Positions 43,974-54,794 of a stretch of DNA of 64,000 nt are shown here, piece by piece. Source of the DNA: Punctularia strigosozonata HHB-11173 SS5 (Eukaryota > Basidiomycota > Agaricomycetes > Corticiales > Punctulariaceae); contig NW_006767441.1 in assembly GCF_000264995.1 (NCBI RefSeq), positions 942,370 through 1,006,369 of the forward strand. The letters run 5' to 3'. The position numbers and the translations under genes were made by a program. The first letter of the stretch is position 1. The number at the start of each line of letters is the position of its first letter. Under the pieces are notes generated by a model. That model saw only the letters and a program-made list of their open reading frames with translations, was not told where the DNA came from and searched no databases.

Positions 43974-46900
43974 TCACCACTTGACGTTGGCGGCTTGCAC
44001 GGCGGCGTTCGCGTATGCCATCCCGTCGACGATGTCGACCGGTGTGATCAGGATTGCCTCAGTAGACTTAAGCAGAGACGGGTGCACGTTGAATCGTTGC
44101 GTCGCGAGTCCGTTCCCGGAGGAGTATACTGCGAATGTACGGCCTTCAATCAACTCGACGAACTACGCATAGCGCGGTGCGTGAGCGGGAAGGCAAGTCA
44201 TGACACGGAACGCGGGGTTGAAGTGCACGCACCACGCCGTTGTTCTCCAGTCTTTCTCTGAACCGCTGCCACAAGTCAATCTGCTTCTCGTCGTCGCTGT
44301 TTCGATCTCTCTCGACCCTGGCACTGGAGACGACGCCGACCTTGCCACTGATCTTTGCCAATGCACCGACCATGACTTGCATCGCCGGAGGCTCATATAG
44401 CTTGCCTGGCACTCCGGGATTCGCTTTGCCCAATGCTTCCAGCACAGAGTAGTCGTCGTGCAGATCGTGCAAAGCCACGTGAAGGTAAGCGACGGTATCG
44501 AGGCGGAGCGAAAACGCAGGCGCCCGCATTGGACGGCTTGAGCTAGCATGGTATGATCGGGTCAGTGGCAAGCGTAGCGAACCTTGCTGGCGAAGACTTA
44601 CCCGGTGATCGGCGAAACTGGGAAAACGGGTGCTGGCTGAACTGACAATCGGTTACCGCTGTGACGAGTTAGTGCATGTTCAGTCACAACATAATGGAGC
44701 AAAACGTACAACAGGGAATTGACAACATCATGGGACGGCGGTTGAGGGGCGGGGATGGTCGTAGCAACGCTGAAAAATCATGTTCAGTCCCGGGCATGAA
44801 GACGTCCATGAGCATCACTACTTACTTTTCCTGAGATATTGGAACTTCAGGAGCGGGTGCATCGTCCTCGTTGAAATCTGGGAGATCCGCAGTATCATTC
44901 ACTCCGAGGCCGTGTGCCTTCAGTATATCTTCTCCAGTTGGGACAACTTGCCCGACATCAGCGTCGGCCTCGGTTTCATCGGGCTCGCTGAATAGCGACG
45001 CCATATCTGCGTTGTCCTTGTCAGGAGAATTCTCGAAAGGACCTGTGTTCTGCTGCTCGGCCAACGACGACTGCACGATAGGCTTCCCCGTCGAACGCGG
45101 CATGACAACGCCTCTGCCCACGCCCGCCTTGCTGCCTTTGTTAAAGGTAAGAAGACTACCACCTCGCCTCGGGAGCGTGGTCTTCGTCACTTTCGCATTC
45201 GAAGAACCAGAACCGAGCGGCCCAGGTCTCGACATCTGAGCGATCGCGCGTTGTTTTGCCCCAATCGATCTTCCCGCTGGCTCGTTCTTGCCTACAGAGG
45301 TGGTCGGAAGGGTCCGTACCCGAGGATTTGTTTGATGTTGTCTGTGCGCCGGCTGAGCGGACTCAGAAGCTGCGTTGCGCACGGGGGGATATCGACGACC
45401 ATCCTCAAGCTCAGGATGAACGTCCGATCCTCCCGGACCAGCGCCCACGCTACTGGTAGCATGTAGCTGAACATCAGCTGTGCCGTCATTCGAGTCTGTG
45501 GGCCCACCAAACGGAAGAGAATTCGGCGGTGGCGGCGTGAGTGTGCGAAGGGACTCATCGCGGTTGCCAGAGGCTAAATCAGGTCCAGGGGACGGAGAAA
45601 CGGATGCAGGGATGACCTCGTTCTCTGTGTTTGCCCTCGAGAGCACGCCGGAGCTCAAGGGAGGCGTTGGCTGTGGCACTCCTTGGGATGTTGATGGATT
45701 GCGACGCGGCTGGGTGGCTCGAGCTTTAGCAGGTATAGAGTTGTTTCTCGGAACGGTGTCGAATGTTTTGACACGGGGCACCTTGTTCCTATGCGCAGGA
45801 ATCCTGGGCTGATCCACCTTTGGTGGTCCTGGCAATCGCAGAGCGGTTGAGCCTGTGGCATCTTCGGCTGGCCTCGAGGCCGTCAATGGCGACGGCAGCA
45901 TCTCCTCGCGGCGCTCGGCCGGGGCAACATTGTCATTGCCAGCCTGCGGGGAGGTGGGTTCGGGGCTGTCCAGAAATAAGGGCTCCGAGGATTCATCGTG
46001 TCGCTGATCTGCACCTGAGGCAGAATGATGGGACTCATTTTCCACAGCGAGGCCGCGATGCTTCGTCGCTTCTGGGGAAGGGACGGTCGGGGATGGGGCA
46101 TCAGTGTCCAGTAGGCCGGTGGGCACCAAGTCCAATGTGGAATCGTCATCGAGCTGAAGGGAAGGGGATTTCTGAGATTTGGATGACTTGTTGTGACTGT
46201 TGTGCCCTCGTTTACTACCGGTAGGATTGTGTAGCCCCTTGTCATCGGCGTTGCGGGAGAGTGTCGCTTTCATTACTCGTTGTTGATGTAGTTTCTCCCT
46301 TTCCCTTATTATCGCCCGTTTAGCCAGTTCCTTCTCGTGTAGATTATCCTTAGTATCGTCGATGTCCATGCGTGACGACGCCTTCGGTGACCGAACCTTT
46401 CGTTTGCCTTCGTTCCGTATGCTGTCTCCTGTTGCATGCCCCTCAGACCCTTCGTCAGTCTCGACAACAGCCCTTCGCTTCCCTTTGCTCTTCCGCGTCG
46501 ACGGGGTTGGCTCCGAGTCCATCTCGGGCCGAATGTCGGATAGAAGCGCTGAGTTGCGGCCGGGCCCGGCCCTGCTCTTCTTGACCATATTCTTGCCGGG
46601 AGACGATCGGTGATCGCTGACAGAGGCAGCTTGAGAACTGGGTCCTTCCTGAAGGAAGCGTTGAGCAAGTGCAGGTTTCTTCGGCAATTTCCGCGGCCTG
46701 CCGCGTACTATGGTCGATTCCACGATTTCGACAGAGACACTTCGTGAAGAACCGCTCCCTGCAGAACCATCGTTGGACTTGGTGACCCAATGGTTGGCAC
46801 CAACGGATGGAGACCGTCGTGCCACGGACCGAGGACGCCGGCTAGGCCGGGGCTTCACCTTGCTCGTCCGAGCAACCTCGGCATTGTCTGGACCGTCAGA

Positions 46901-47889
46901 ATCATCCACCTCAACAAGATCATTGTGCACAGTGTTGAACACATTTTGGAATTGGTGCGCAAACTCAACATGACTCGCGTCAAGCGGTTCATCTTCGTCC
47001 TCAAAGCGAGGCCTCGCAATCTGCTTTCCCCTCTGCTTTCGAGACTGCGCACTGTAGGTCTTAAGATTCGCAGATGAGCGACGTCGTTTCCGCAGCGCGA
47101 ACACGTCTTCGGCTTCCTGTGTATCCGGAGCAACCTGTGCTTGGCGTTCGTATCCTCCGTTCCGGATGCCCTGAGAGATACTTTGTCGCGGCTTCTTGGG
47201 CGGTGGGGATATGGGTTCCTCTGATTCGGGATCCGAAACATGGGCCGCATAGCGCCGCTTTTGCCGGGGAGTAGATGCGGAGGCGCGGCTACCAGTCGAA
47301 AGAGAAAATTCGCTCGGTTTCTTTCCTATTATATACGAGTCAGAACAGCGCGTCTAGGATCTGCCTAATACTGGGCTGGTGTCGGGGACGCAAAGGACGT
47401 ACGCGTGGTAGACTTCCGTATTTCCTCGCCGGGATCAAACTGACTCAAGTTGCTCCAATCCCGTTCGCGGGTATCTGCGGATAGCCAAAACTCGTTGATG
47501 AGGTCGTCATCCGCAAAGGAGCTGACCGGCTCCCATCTGCGTTAACCGTTGATTAGTCATTGAGGTGGCCACATAAAGCGTGGACAACGAACGTGTTTTC
47601 ATTGGTATCGTAGCCCTTCCACTGCGAGCCGTCAGGACGCAAGGGTCAAGTATTGAGTATGGACCTACTTTGACGAAATATTTCTAGATACACGTCGTTC
47701 ATCAATTGTCGGGATGGAAAGGCAAATGGGACGATGGCTTCAGCTCACCCAGATCCTCCCGCCACCTTCCTTGAACACCTTGGCTTTCTCGATTCTCTCT
47801 GTATTGCGTTCACGTTGAGTCCCGCATCCAACGCAGTGCTATTTTCCAGACGCACCAACTTCGTATGTCTCGTTGTCCGACTCCGACAT
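43974..47889 (-). CDS. Large chromodomain protein with an unrecognised C-terminal module
   Basis: Exons 47889-47856, 47798-47749, 47683-47669, 47621-47593, 47536-47403, 47325-44826, 44769-44710, 44658-44602, 44542-44233 and 44162-43974 give 1125 residues. The chromodomain at the extreme N-terminus reads ETYEVERIEKAKVF, then KYFVKWKGYDTNENTWEP and DLINEFW, with the aromatic cage (Tyr, Trp, Tyr) that binds methylated H3 tails. It is built from five exons, one only 15 nt. About 800 disordered residues follow (many SP, KR and acidic patches). The last ~190 residues form an ordered alpha/beta-looking block (FSLRLDTVAYLHVALHDLHDDY, AMQVMVGALAKISGKVGVV, WQRFRERLENNGVFVELIEG). This suggests a heterochromatin reader in the sense of Chp1 or HP1, but the C-terminus is not a chromoshadow domain I recognise. 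Confidence 0.8.
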
Positions 47890-49251
47890 GGCGGCCAAGC
47901 TCGAACGCACCGCGTGCATGCAACCTGGTCCTCAAGGACCTTCAAGAACGATCACATGATCGACTTGAATTTGCAGCAGCACAAGTCGTCGTCGGTCGAC
48001 TGTCAGACCATATGTATCCTCTGCGGTTGGCGACCTCGGCTTCTCCTTTGTTTGGTCGCCGATCCCGCAGCAGAGGCGACACCAATCCTTCCGGCGGTGA
48101 CTGCTACTTCCGTCACGGACGCGCCAGAGTTGTCCGACCAAAAGCGATACTTAGGCGAAACAGTGTCTGTCCAACTTATAAACTTTCGCTGGCCTGGGTC
48201 TGGTCTATCAAATCATGACCACATACTACGTGAAGATATCGTCCTCAGGTTACCATTCAGCGTTGTGCGAACCCTGCGCGCGCAATCTTGACTACATCAT
48301 ATTCATGATATACCAGACTGATTACGGTACACTGGGCAATCCTGAATGCTTATCAATGCCCAAACTGATCACTGGTGCTGTATCCGTTGTTGCCATCGCT
48401 CGCTCGAAATAGCCTTGGGTGTAGGATGATTGGGGTAGCCGTAGTGAAGAGCATTTCGTAAACGCGGGTGCCATGGAACTCCATGCACCACCTTTATGCG
48501 TGCAATCAGCGCTAACAATCTTCGAGCAGTGATTTGGTCACACAAGCACTACTGCGAACGCTCAGCTACGATGCTCCATCAATTTGCGCCAAGCGCTGTC
48601 GCCTTCGGGATGGGTGCCGTTTTCGAAGGCTCTGCTCGGTGGTATCAAAGTCCGAACATGCTATGACTGCCTGGCAATCCGTGTCGTCCCTCGCAGTGGG
48701 TCTTGTGGGATTTCAGGTATCTCATATCGCGATACATGAGAAGTGCAAGCCTGCTGGTGCATCAGTATAACTTGATGAGACCTATTTTCAGACCACGCAC
48801 GCAAAGCACCCAAACTTCTTGAATGGCCTACATTTCAAACGAACTTCCCGCTTCCGGCGTAGTAGATGTCCATTGTCCAAAAGACCAAGACTGGATGAAC
48901 AAACAACTTGCTACAAGAAATAATATGAAATATCCCGACACTATTTGTCGAGCTCGTAAAAGACCTATCATCCGGCTTTGTATGAGGCAACTTCCTGTAA
49001 GTACGGTCAATTGCCACTGCAGCGATCATACAGCGAGCGCTAGGGGTTGATATGCCGGGGCGATTCTCAATGCCAACGGTTCAAATTCCTCGGCGCTGGC
49101 ATCGCTTTACTGATCGTGATGGTCAGTCAAGGCATGCATCCATGAGTTGTGCACATAAAAAGCTGAAAGGTGCAGCTTGGCATACCTCCAACGGCCTTTT
49201 CGCTCTCGTTTGCGCTCTCTCTTTCTTTCTTCCCCAGTTCATCATTCAAGA
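47890..49251. other. 1.36-kb intergenic region, no gene seen
   Basis: Only short open frames are present. None showed the conserved C-terminal motif of the neighbouring BRI3-like genes, so I do not call a fourth copy. Confidence 0.45.
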
Positions 49252-49680
49252 ATGTCCGCACCCAAGATGGTTCGCACGCAGATCGATATCAATACCTTGC
49301 TCGACTTACCTTGCCTACGTAGTCGTATGCCCCAGATGGCACACAACCTATGCCCATGCAATCCATGACGCCTGCGGCGAACGTTGGAGAGCAGTACAGA
49401 AACAACAGTTAGCGTCCATTTTGTCAAACATCGCCCAGTTTTTGACAGCGACTGCGAACCTACCAGTGATGGCGCAGTGCGCCCAAGGACATCACGATCC
49501 TAAGACGAAGTACGGAGTGCCCGGGATCATCGGTGCCATCGTCTGCTTCCCGTGCGGATTGCTATTCTTGCTGTTCGTATAATCCCTGCGATTACTTATC
49601 TATGCATTTGCTGACCATTTATCGTTGCCAGATTTGACAAGGAGAGACGATGCGCTCGTTGCGGCGAGAGGCTTGCTTAA
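49252..49680 (+). CDS. BRI3-like small membrane protein, copy A
   Basis: Exons 49252-49269, 49323-49407, 49467-49572 and 49632-49680 give 85 residues. The conserved part reads MAQCAQGHHDPKTKYGVPGI, one hydrophobic segment IIGAIVCFPCGLLFLL, then DKERRCARCGERLA with two CxxC-type pairs. It resembles the C-terminus of animal brain protein I3 (BRI3), where a membrane helix is followed by a CxxCG zinc-like knuckle. The role is unknown; BRI3 is endolysosomal. The first intron donor (GTTCGC) is weak, so the first six residues are less certain. Confidence 0.7.
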
Positions 49681-50083
49681 GCATCCATCCTCAACACCTC
49701 AGTGGCAGATTGTAGATTCTGTGCATATACATATCATTCTAATTTTGCCGGGTCAGTTTTTATGTAAGAGGATGGTATGGTATATATATAAGCTTCTCAC
49801 CATCTCGTAACTTTCGCTTGTACGTGCATTGCCAAACCGGGGCGCGCTCACGAGTGCATCGCCGTGGCTCTTCACCATCAGTCGGTGATCGCAGTCAGCC
49901 GCAAGGCCTGCTGCTGGATACTGGATACTTGAAAGAGTCAACCGCGTAGGACAAGGGGCAGGAGTGTAGTGAGTAGATATAAAAGCACCCTGTCGTGCTG
50001 GCTGTGGCAGCCTATCCCAGCCCCCCATGCTCGACGACAAGTTCGCATATATGCAAAACATCTTATAAAGGCTACTCACGAAG

Positions 50084-50724
50084 TGAACAATGCACCACCG
50101 CCACAATATTCCTCCGGCACTGGACCTGGAAGCACTCAAGCGCCTCATCAACATCATGGTGCATCGTGACGGCGCATCTTCCATGCTGCTACCTCTTACA
50201 TGCAAATCATACCCAGGTTCTCCCCAGGCGGTTAGTCCAGGCAGCCAGATCTCAATGCCACCTCCGGTAGCCTACTACCCGCCCTCAACTGCACTGAGTA
50301 TTGCAAACGCGCCTGGACAGAACCATCCAGGCTTCCCTGTCACATAACGCAGCAATCCACCACTGGGTATCAGGGAAGGAGACCTTCAAATGGACCCGAC
50401 AATGAATGCTCAACTGAATATGGTCTGTCTCCGATACAAGCAGCCACGTAAGTTGTTCGTCAGCTTTCATCTGTGCGATCTGTAAGTTGGTTATTGTAGC
50501 TGCCCTGCGATGCGGAAACAGTCACAGCCCCAAAACGAAGTTTGGCATCGTCGGCATTATATTTGCTGTTGCATGTTCCCCGTGTGGTTTACCTGCCCTT
50601 CTGTGAGTAATTCCTGCCCAAAGTCTGTCAAGAAGCCTGGAATAACATTTCGGTGCCCCCACCCCACCCAAGTTTCGACCGAGAACGGCGATGCAGACGT
50701 TGCGGCGTACTCTTGCCTAGCTGA
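50084..50724 (+). pseudogene. BRI3-like gene, copy B, probably decayed at its 5' half
   Basis: The C-terminal half is well formed: an exon ending at 50447, then 50500-50602 and 50673-50724, encoding RCGNSHSPKTKFGIVGII, a hydrophobic segment with CSPCGLPALL, and DRERRCRRCGVLLPS. The 5' half shows a proline-rich frame (APPPQYSSGTGPG near 50090, then SPGSQISMPPPVAYYPPS), but a TAA at 50345-50347 separates it from the domain and I found no intron that removes it. A short intact product of about 70 residues could still start at the ATG at 50390. It is either a pseudogene or a truncated gene. Confidence 0.55.
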
Positions 50725-51186
50725 GATCCAATCATTCTGAGCATGCGCGCGAGACAAACACCGTCTGCTGCGGAGGGCGACAATTTCGAGAGCGGTTACA
50801 TACTCTCACACAACGCATATAAATATACGTGCTTCTTGACTTGCAGCCAGTTTGGTTATTCTCATCCGCGTCTTTCCTCAGTTTGCCGTCAGAGCCTGAT
50901 TTCTGGTCCTCGAGACGGGGCCAGTACGGTTTATGATCGACGCCGGTCAAGGACCCGGGATGCACCTCAGTACAAATGTACAAGGAATCAGAAGACAAGG
51001 AGGAGCTTCAGAAGGCAACATGCATATGATCGCCACCGAACCTGTCTGCCTGCTGCGCCCGCGGTTGCCCCTCCGAAAGCTGTGTAAACGTTGACGCATA
51101 TGAGCGGACGCGATTGTTGCCTTAGCCTGTTCATCGAGTCGTTTTCTATCTCAATCAGCTGGGATTTGCCTTGCCTTGCCCCACCG
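50725..51186. other. Intergenic spacer in the BRI3-like array
   Basis: 462 bp, no gene seen. Confidence 0.45.
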
Positions 51187-51766
51187 ATGATCACGGAAGT
51201 GAAACCAGACACTACAACCACCCATATTGCTCGCCAGCCTGAAGCGGCCCCTCCCCCTTTATACACCCCACCCACCGACCTCACAGACTCGAGCACATTA
51301 CCACAAACGCCCGCGCGAGCTTATCCTGCGCAAGGAGCACCGGGATACGTCGCACCTGGCCCCGGGCCAGCGACTCAAACGTATTCGTCTTGGGATCTGC
51401 AGACGTCTGCCGTTCAGCATCCGGAGGCCGTCCAGCTACAGCCTATGACTGAAGCAGAGAAGCAGGCACAGATCGGACTGCAGTATCAACAACGACGTAT
51501 GTTCCTTCCATGACATGATTGAGCTCACGCGAGACTTATATATACGAAAGTCTTTGCGCAGTGTGCCGCTGGCAACCACGCCCCTAGAACACACTATGGC
51601 GTGCCAGGAATCATCGGGTCTATCATATGCTTCCCTTTCGGACTGCTTTTTCTCTTGTCAGTCATCAACAATCTTCTATTCATGTGCCATGCTGACAGGG
51701 TCTCTCGACGTTCGCAGGTGCGACCAGGAGAAACAGTGTGAACGGTGCGGGGAAATCTGTCCGTAA
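51187..51766 (+). CDS. BRI3-like small membrane protein, copy C
   Basis: Exons 51187-51496, 51551-51656 and 51718-51766 give 154 residues. A Pro/Thr/Gln-rich N-terminus (EAAPPPLYTPPTD, PGPGPATQTYSSW) precedes AQCAAGNHAPRTHYGVPG, the hydrophobic segment IIGSIICFPFGLLFLL and CDQEKQCERCGEICP. The last two exons are 106 and 49 nt with the same phases as in copy A, direct evidence of tandem duplication. The PPPLY motif may recruit a WW-domain ubiquitin ligase, as in many such adaptors. Confidence 0.75.
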
Positions 51767-52026
51767 GAAGTCCATCGACACTTGGTTGATAACTCTGCAA
51801 CAGTTGCTTCGTCGGCCTTCCTGCTCATCGAATACATAATATATTAGATCTATCTGTTTTCCGTCCCTTTACACGCGCTTGCTCATAATGTACCATGCCA
51901 TTTTTTGTATCGAAGTTTCGAGGACTGTAGCGCGGATATATACTTTACCGGGGAGAGCGAAAACGCGCACCCGAGTATATTTTTACCTCCCGCCACAGCG
52001 CCGCTGCCAACTTCAAGGATTGACGG

Positions 52027-53944
52027 ATGGGTTCGTGGGTTCTTGAGTCGGGAACTGAGCTGCCCAACCGCTCCTACTCTCGCGAGCTGGGCCAGACAGA
52101 GCTTGGCTTCTACTGGGACGCAGCCTTCAATCGCACTGCGGACACGACTCAGCACGTTCACCTCAAGCTATCCCCTGAGGCGATCAAGCGCAACATCTGT
52201 GGACCCGACCACATCCGGCGTACTTGGGTTGCACTGAAGCAACGATACCCCTTGCTGGCTGCGCGATTCGACGACCGGGATGTGCACGTCAACGGACGCG
52301 TGTGGTTTGTGGTTGAAGAGCAACGTCTGCGCGATGTCGGTACCGACGAGCTTGTCTTCAAGACCGTGAACACCCTCGACGATTGCGATGTCGTTATCGA
52401 CGCGATCCTCAACGATGACCCACCACTCACGAACGATATGCTGGCTCAGGTCGTCGTGATGCATCGCACGGACGACCCGGACTCTATTCATGTCGTGTTC
52501 AACGTCGCCCACGCCATCACAGATGGGATGGCTAACGCGACCGTAAGCCGGACATTCTTCGAGCTCCTCTGTTCGGCGGACGACGTGCTGTCGGAGGCAC
52601 AAAGTCTGCCGGAACGTCTGGCTATGGCCGTGTGTTCGGAGAGCCTGGACCCCGGTTTGAGAATGACCAAGGCCAGAAGGCGGTGGAGGCTTGCTATCTC
52701 CCGAGTGATCTGGGAGAAACGGCAGGATAAAATGAAGGTACGCTCGAAAGGAGTGCGATCGTGAGCTATACAATGTTCTGATCATCTCCTTAGGGTGGAC
52801 ACTCGCTGCCCAATCGCCTCTCCCCCTCTTCATGGCTCACGCCGGCTCAATCACGTCTGATTGGCACTTCGTTCGATCCTGCCACCTCGAAGTCGATCAT
52901 ACATGGATGTCGCCAAAAGGGCATCACCTTCGGTCATGCTTTCCCTGTTCTAGGTCAGGTCGCTGCAGCCCGCGTGTTGCATCGACGCTACCTACGTGGT
53001 GAGATCACGGACGAGGAGATGCAGTATCGCCTACGACAACCAATGCACACCGGCGGGCCTCTCAATCTCCGTCCGTACCTTGATCCCGCCTGGTTTGAGC
53101 ATGGAGGAGCCACGGAAGTTTGCTTATGCATCAGCTTCTTCTGGACTACGTTACCCTTCTTACCGCGTCCTCCTGGAACGCGATCAAGAAAAGATGCTAG
53201 CGTGGTCCTTCATGACGGCGCGCCGACAGTATTTGAATTGCTTCCTTCAGACCGTTTCCTTCTCAGGGCCCGCTCCATAAAACGGCAGGTGACCATGCAG
53301 ATGAAACATCCTTCCTTCCTGGAGATAATTCTGGCACGTCTACCATCGCGAATTGACCGTATGCGAAGTGCGGTTACCGAATGGAGGACCTTGAAGGCTG
53401 CTGGAACAGACCCACGAACACTCTACACAGACCGACCCATTGATGTGAGCACTCTGCAGGATGGCCTCGTCTTGACGCACGGCGGTTCCAGTATGGGCAA
53501 CGTAAGCGTCTTTGATTTTTTTATACATTCTCTCCTGCTCACGACCTTGTGATTGCACAGGTCGATGTGATCCAACCACTCAGTTATCCGCTCTCGAAGT
53601 CGCATCCTCTGTCAATTTTCGGCTCTCGCGGCAGGGAGAAACAGGTTCCCGCCTTTACGCAAACCGTCGCACCGCACAAGGCGGCTCAGTCTGATAACGG
53701 CGTGACTGTCGAGCGGCCTTTGCTGGAAGTCCTGCTGCATCGAACGCATCTACATTGTCGCCCTGGAGAGCTTTACCTCGGATCGACTACCTCCCGAGGC
53801 CAGCTTCATATGCATATTTTTTGGGACGAGAACGTATATGATGAATCGGTTGTGACGGAATGGTTGCACGAAGTGAAGCAAGCGGCCGAACACTATCTTC
53901 CGGACTCGCCCAGGGGTCCCGACATACCTCGCTCAAAATTGTAA
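52027..53944 (+). CDS. CoA-dependent acyltransferase-like (condensation-fold) enzyme
   Basis: Exons 52027-52737, 52794-53501 and 53561-53944 give 600 residues. The HxxxDG catalytic motif is present as HAITDG near residue 162, preceded by the beta strand SIHVVFNVA, as in chloramphenicol-acetyltransferase and condensation folds. Further family features are QKGITFGHAFPVLGQVAAARVL, then the ALR-type substrate-tunnel strand CLCISFFWTTLPFLPR and the C-terminal strand GQLHMHIFWDENVYDE. Enzymes of this type transfer acyl groups from CoA to alcohols or amines in secondary metabolism or lipid modification. The acceptor is unknown, and no biosynthetic cluster surrounds it. Confidence 0.75.
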
Positions 53945-54794
53945 CCGGCCCCTTGCGGCGCATGTTCCACGAAAGGAACCTCTTACTATCGCGGTCGCCG
54001 CAACGCGAATTTCGACGTCGACGTCTCGTTATTGTAGCCCTATTGCTTCCATTGGTTTTTGTAGCGTGCGTCCGCCGCTGCGCCTTTCCGCCGACTCCTA
54101 CTTCAGAAACCAGGTTGTATCACATGCGATGAAGAAGATGTTTTGATACTCCCGTGATGATGGTGGCTCATGTCAACGCTGTATTTGGTGCCGGCGGGAG
54201 GCACAACCTTGCAGATGACCCGATCCCGAGAATAGGAACTTCCGAAGGCGTATTTGTGGAGTATGTTGAAGTCTTTCGGATAGCATCAGTTACCCGCCAT
54301 CAACGTCCGCGCCGAGCTCCGGCGACGACTTCCATCTCGTGTTTTGTATAGGTGATGCTTCGATCAGCCCTTTTACGTGACATTGTGCATGCAATCTTGA
54401 GCTTGACACCTCTATCGGTAGATGAAGCCCTGATATGGAACCTACTGCCAGACGACCTGAATTCGCAGATAGATGTGACTGCCCGACCAGCCACGCGTCC
54501 ATATATGTGAATCATAATAGCACAATAATACACAGGGCAACGTTTCTAACCATGAGTGCAGGCCAAATGCCCCCGATTCTTCGTGTATGTCATCGCAGTG
54601 ACGCCTATCAACCGAACAGGCGCAGCCTATTGGAGCGCAGCCGCATGCCGAGCATGGCCAGGCCAGTCGCCGTGATCAACAATGACACCCACGCCCGCCC
54701 GCTCCAACGAAGCCCAAAGCGACCCCAAAACCTGACCCGAACGGCGGCGGGTAAGAGACACAGTGTCGACCCTAGGCCTCCTCGGCGCTGGCAC
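53945..54794. other. 850-bp region without a gene seen
   Basis: This lies between the stop codons of the converging acyltransferase-like and DapA-family genes. The open frame on the plus strand at 54435-55112 runs antisense through DapA-family exons and is not called. Confidence 0.45.

Noticed and set aside
47734-48291. 185-codon plus-strand frame
   Set aside because: Its first half is antisense to the chromodomain exons, which have exact splice phases, and the rest has no motif.
48534-48770. Possible fourth BRI3-like copy
   Set aside because: The frame lacks the YG-x-x-GII segment and the CxxCG knuckle.
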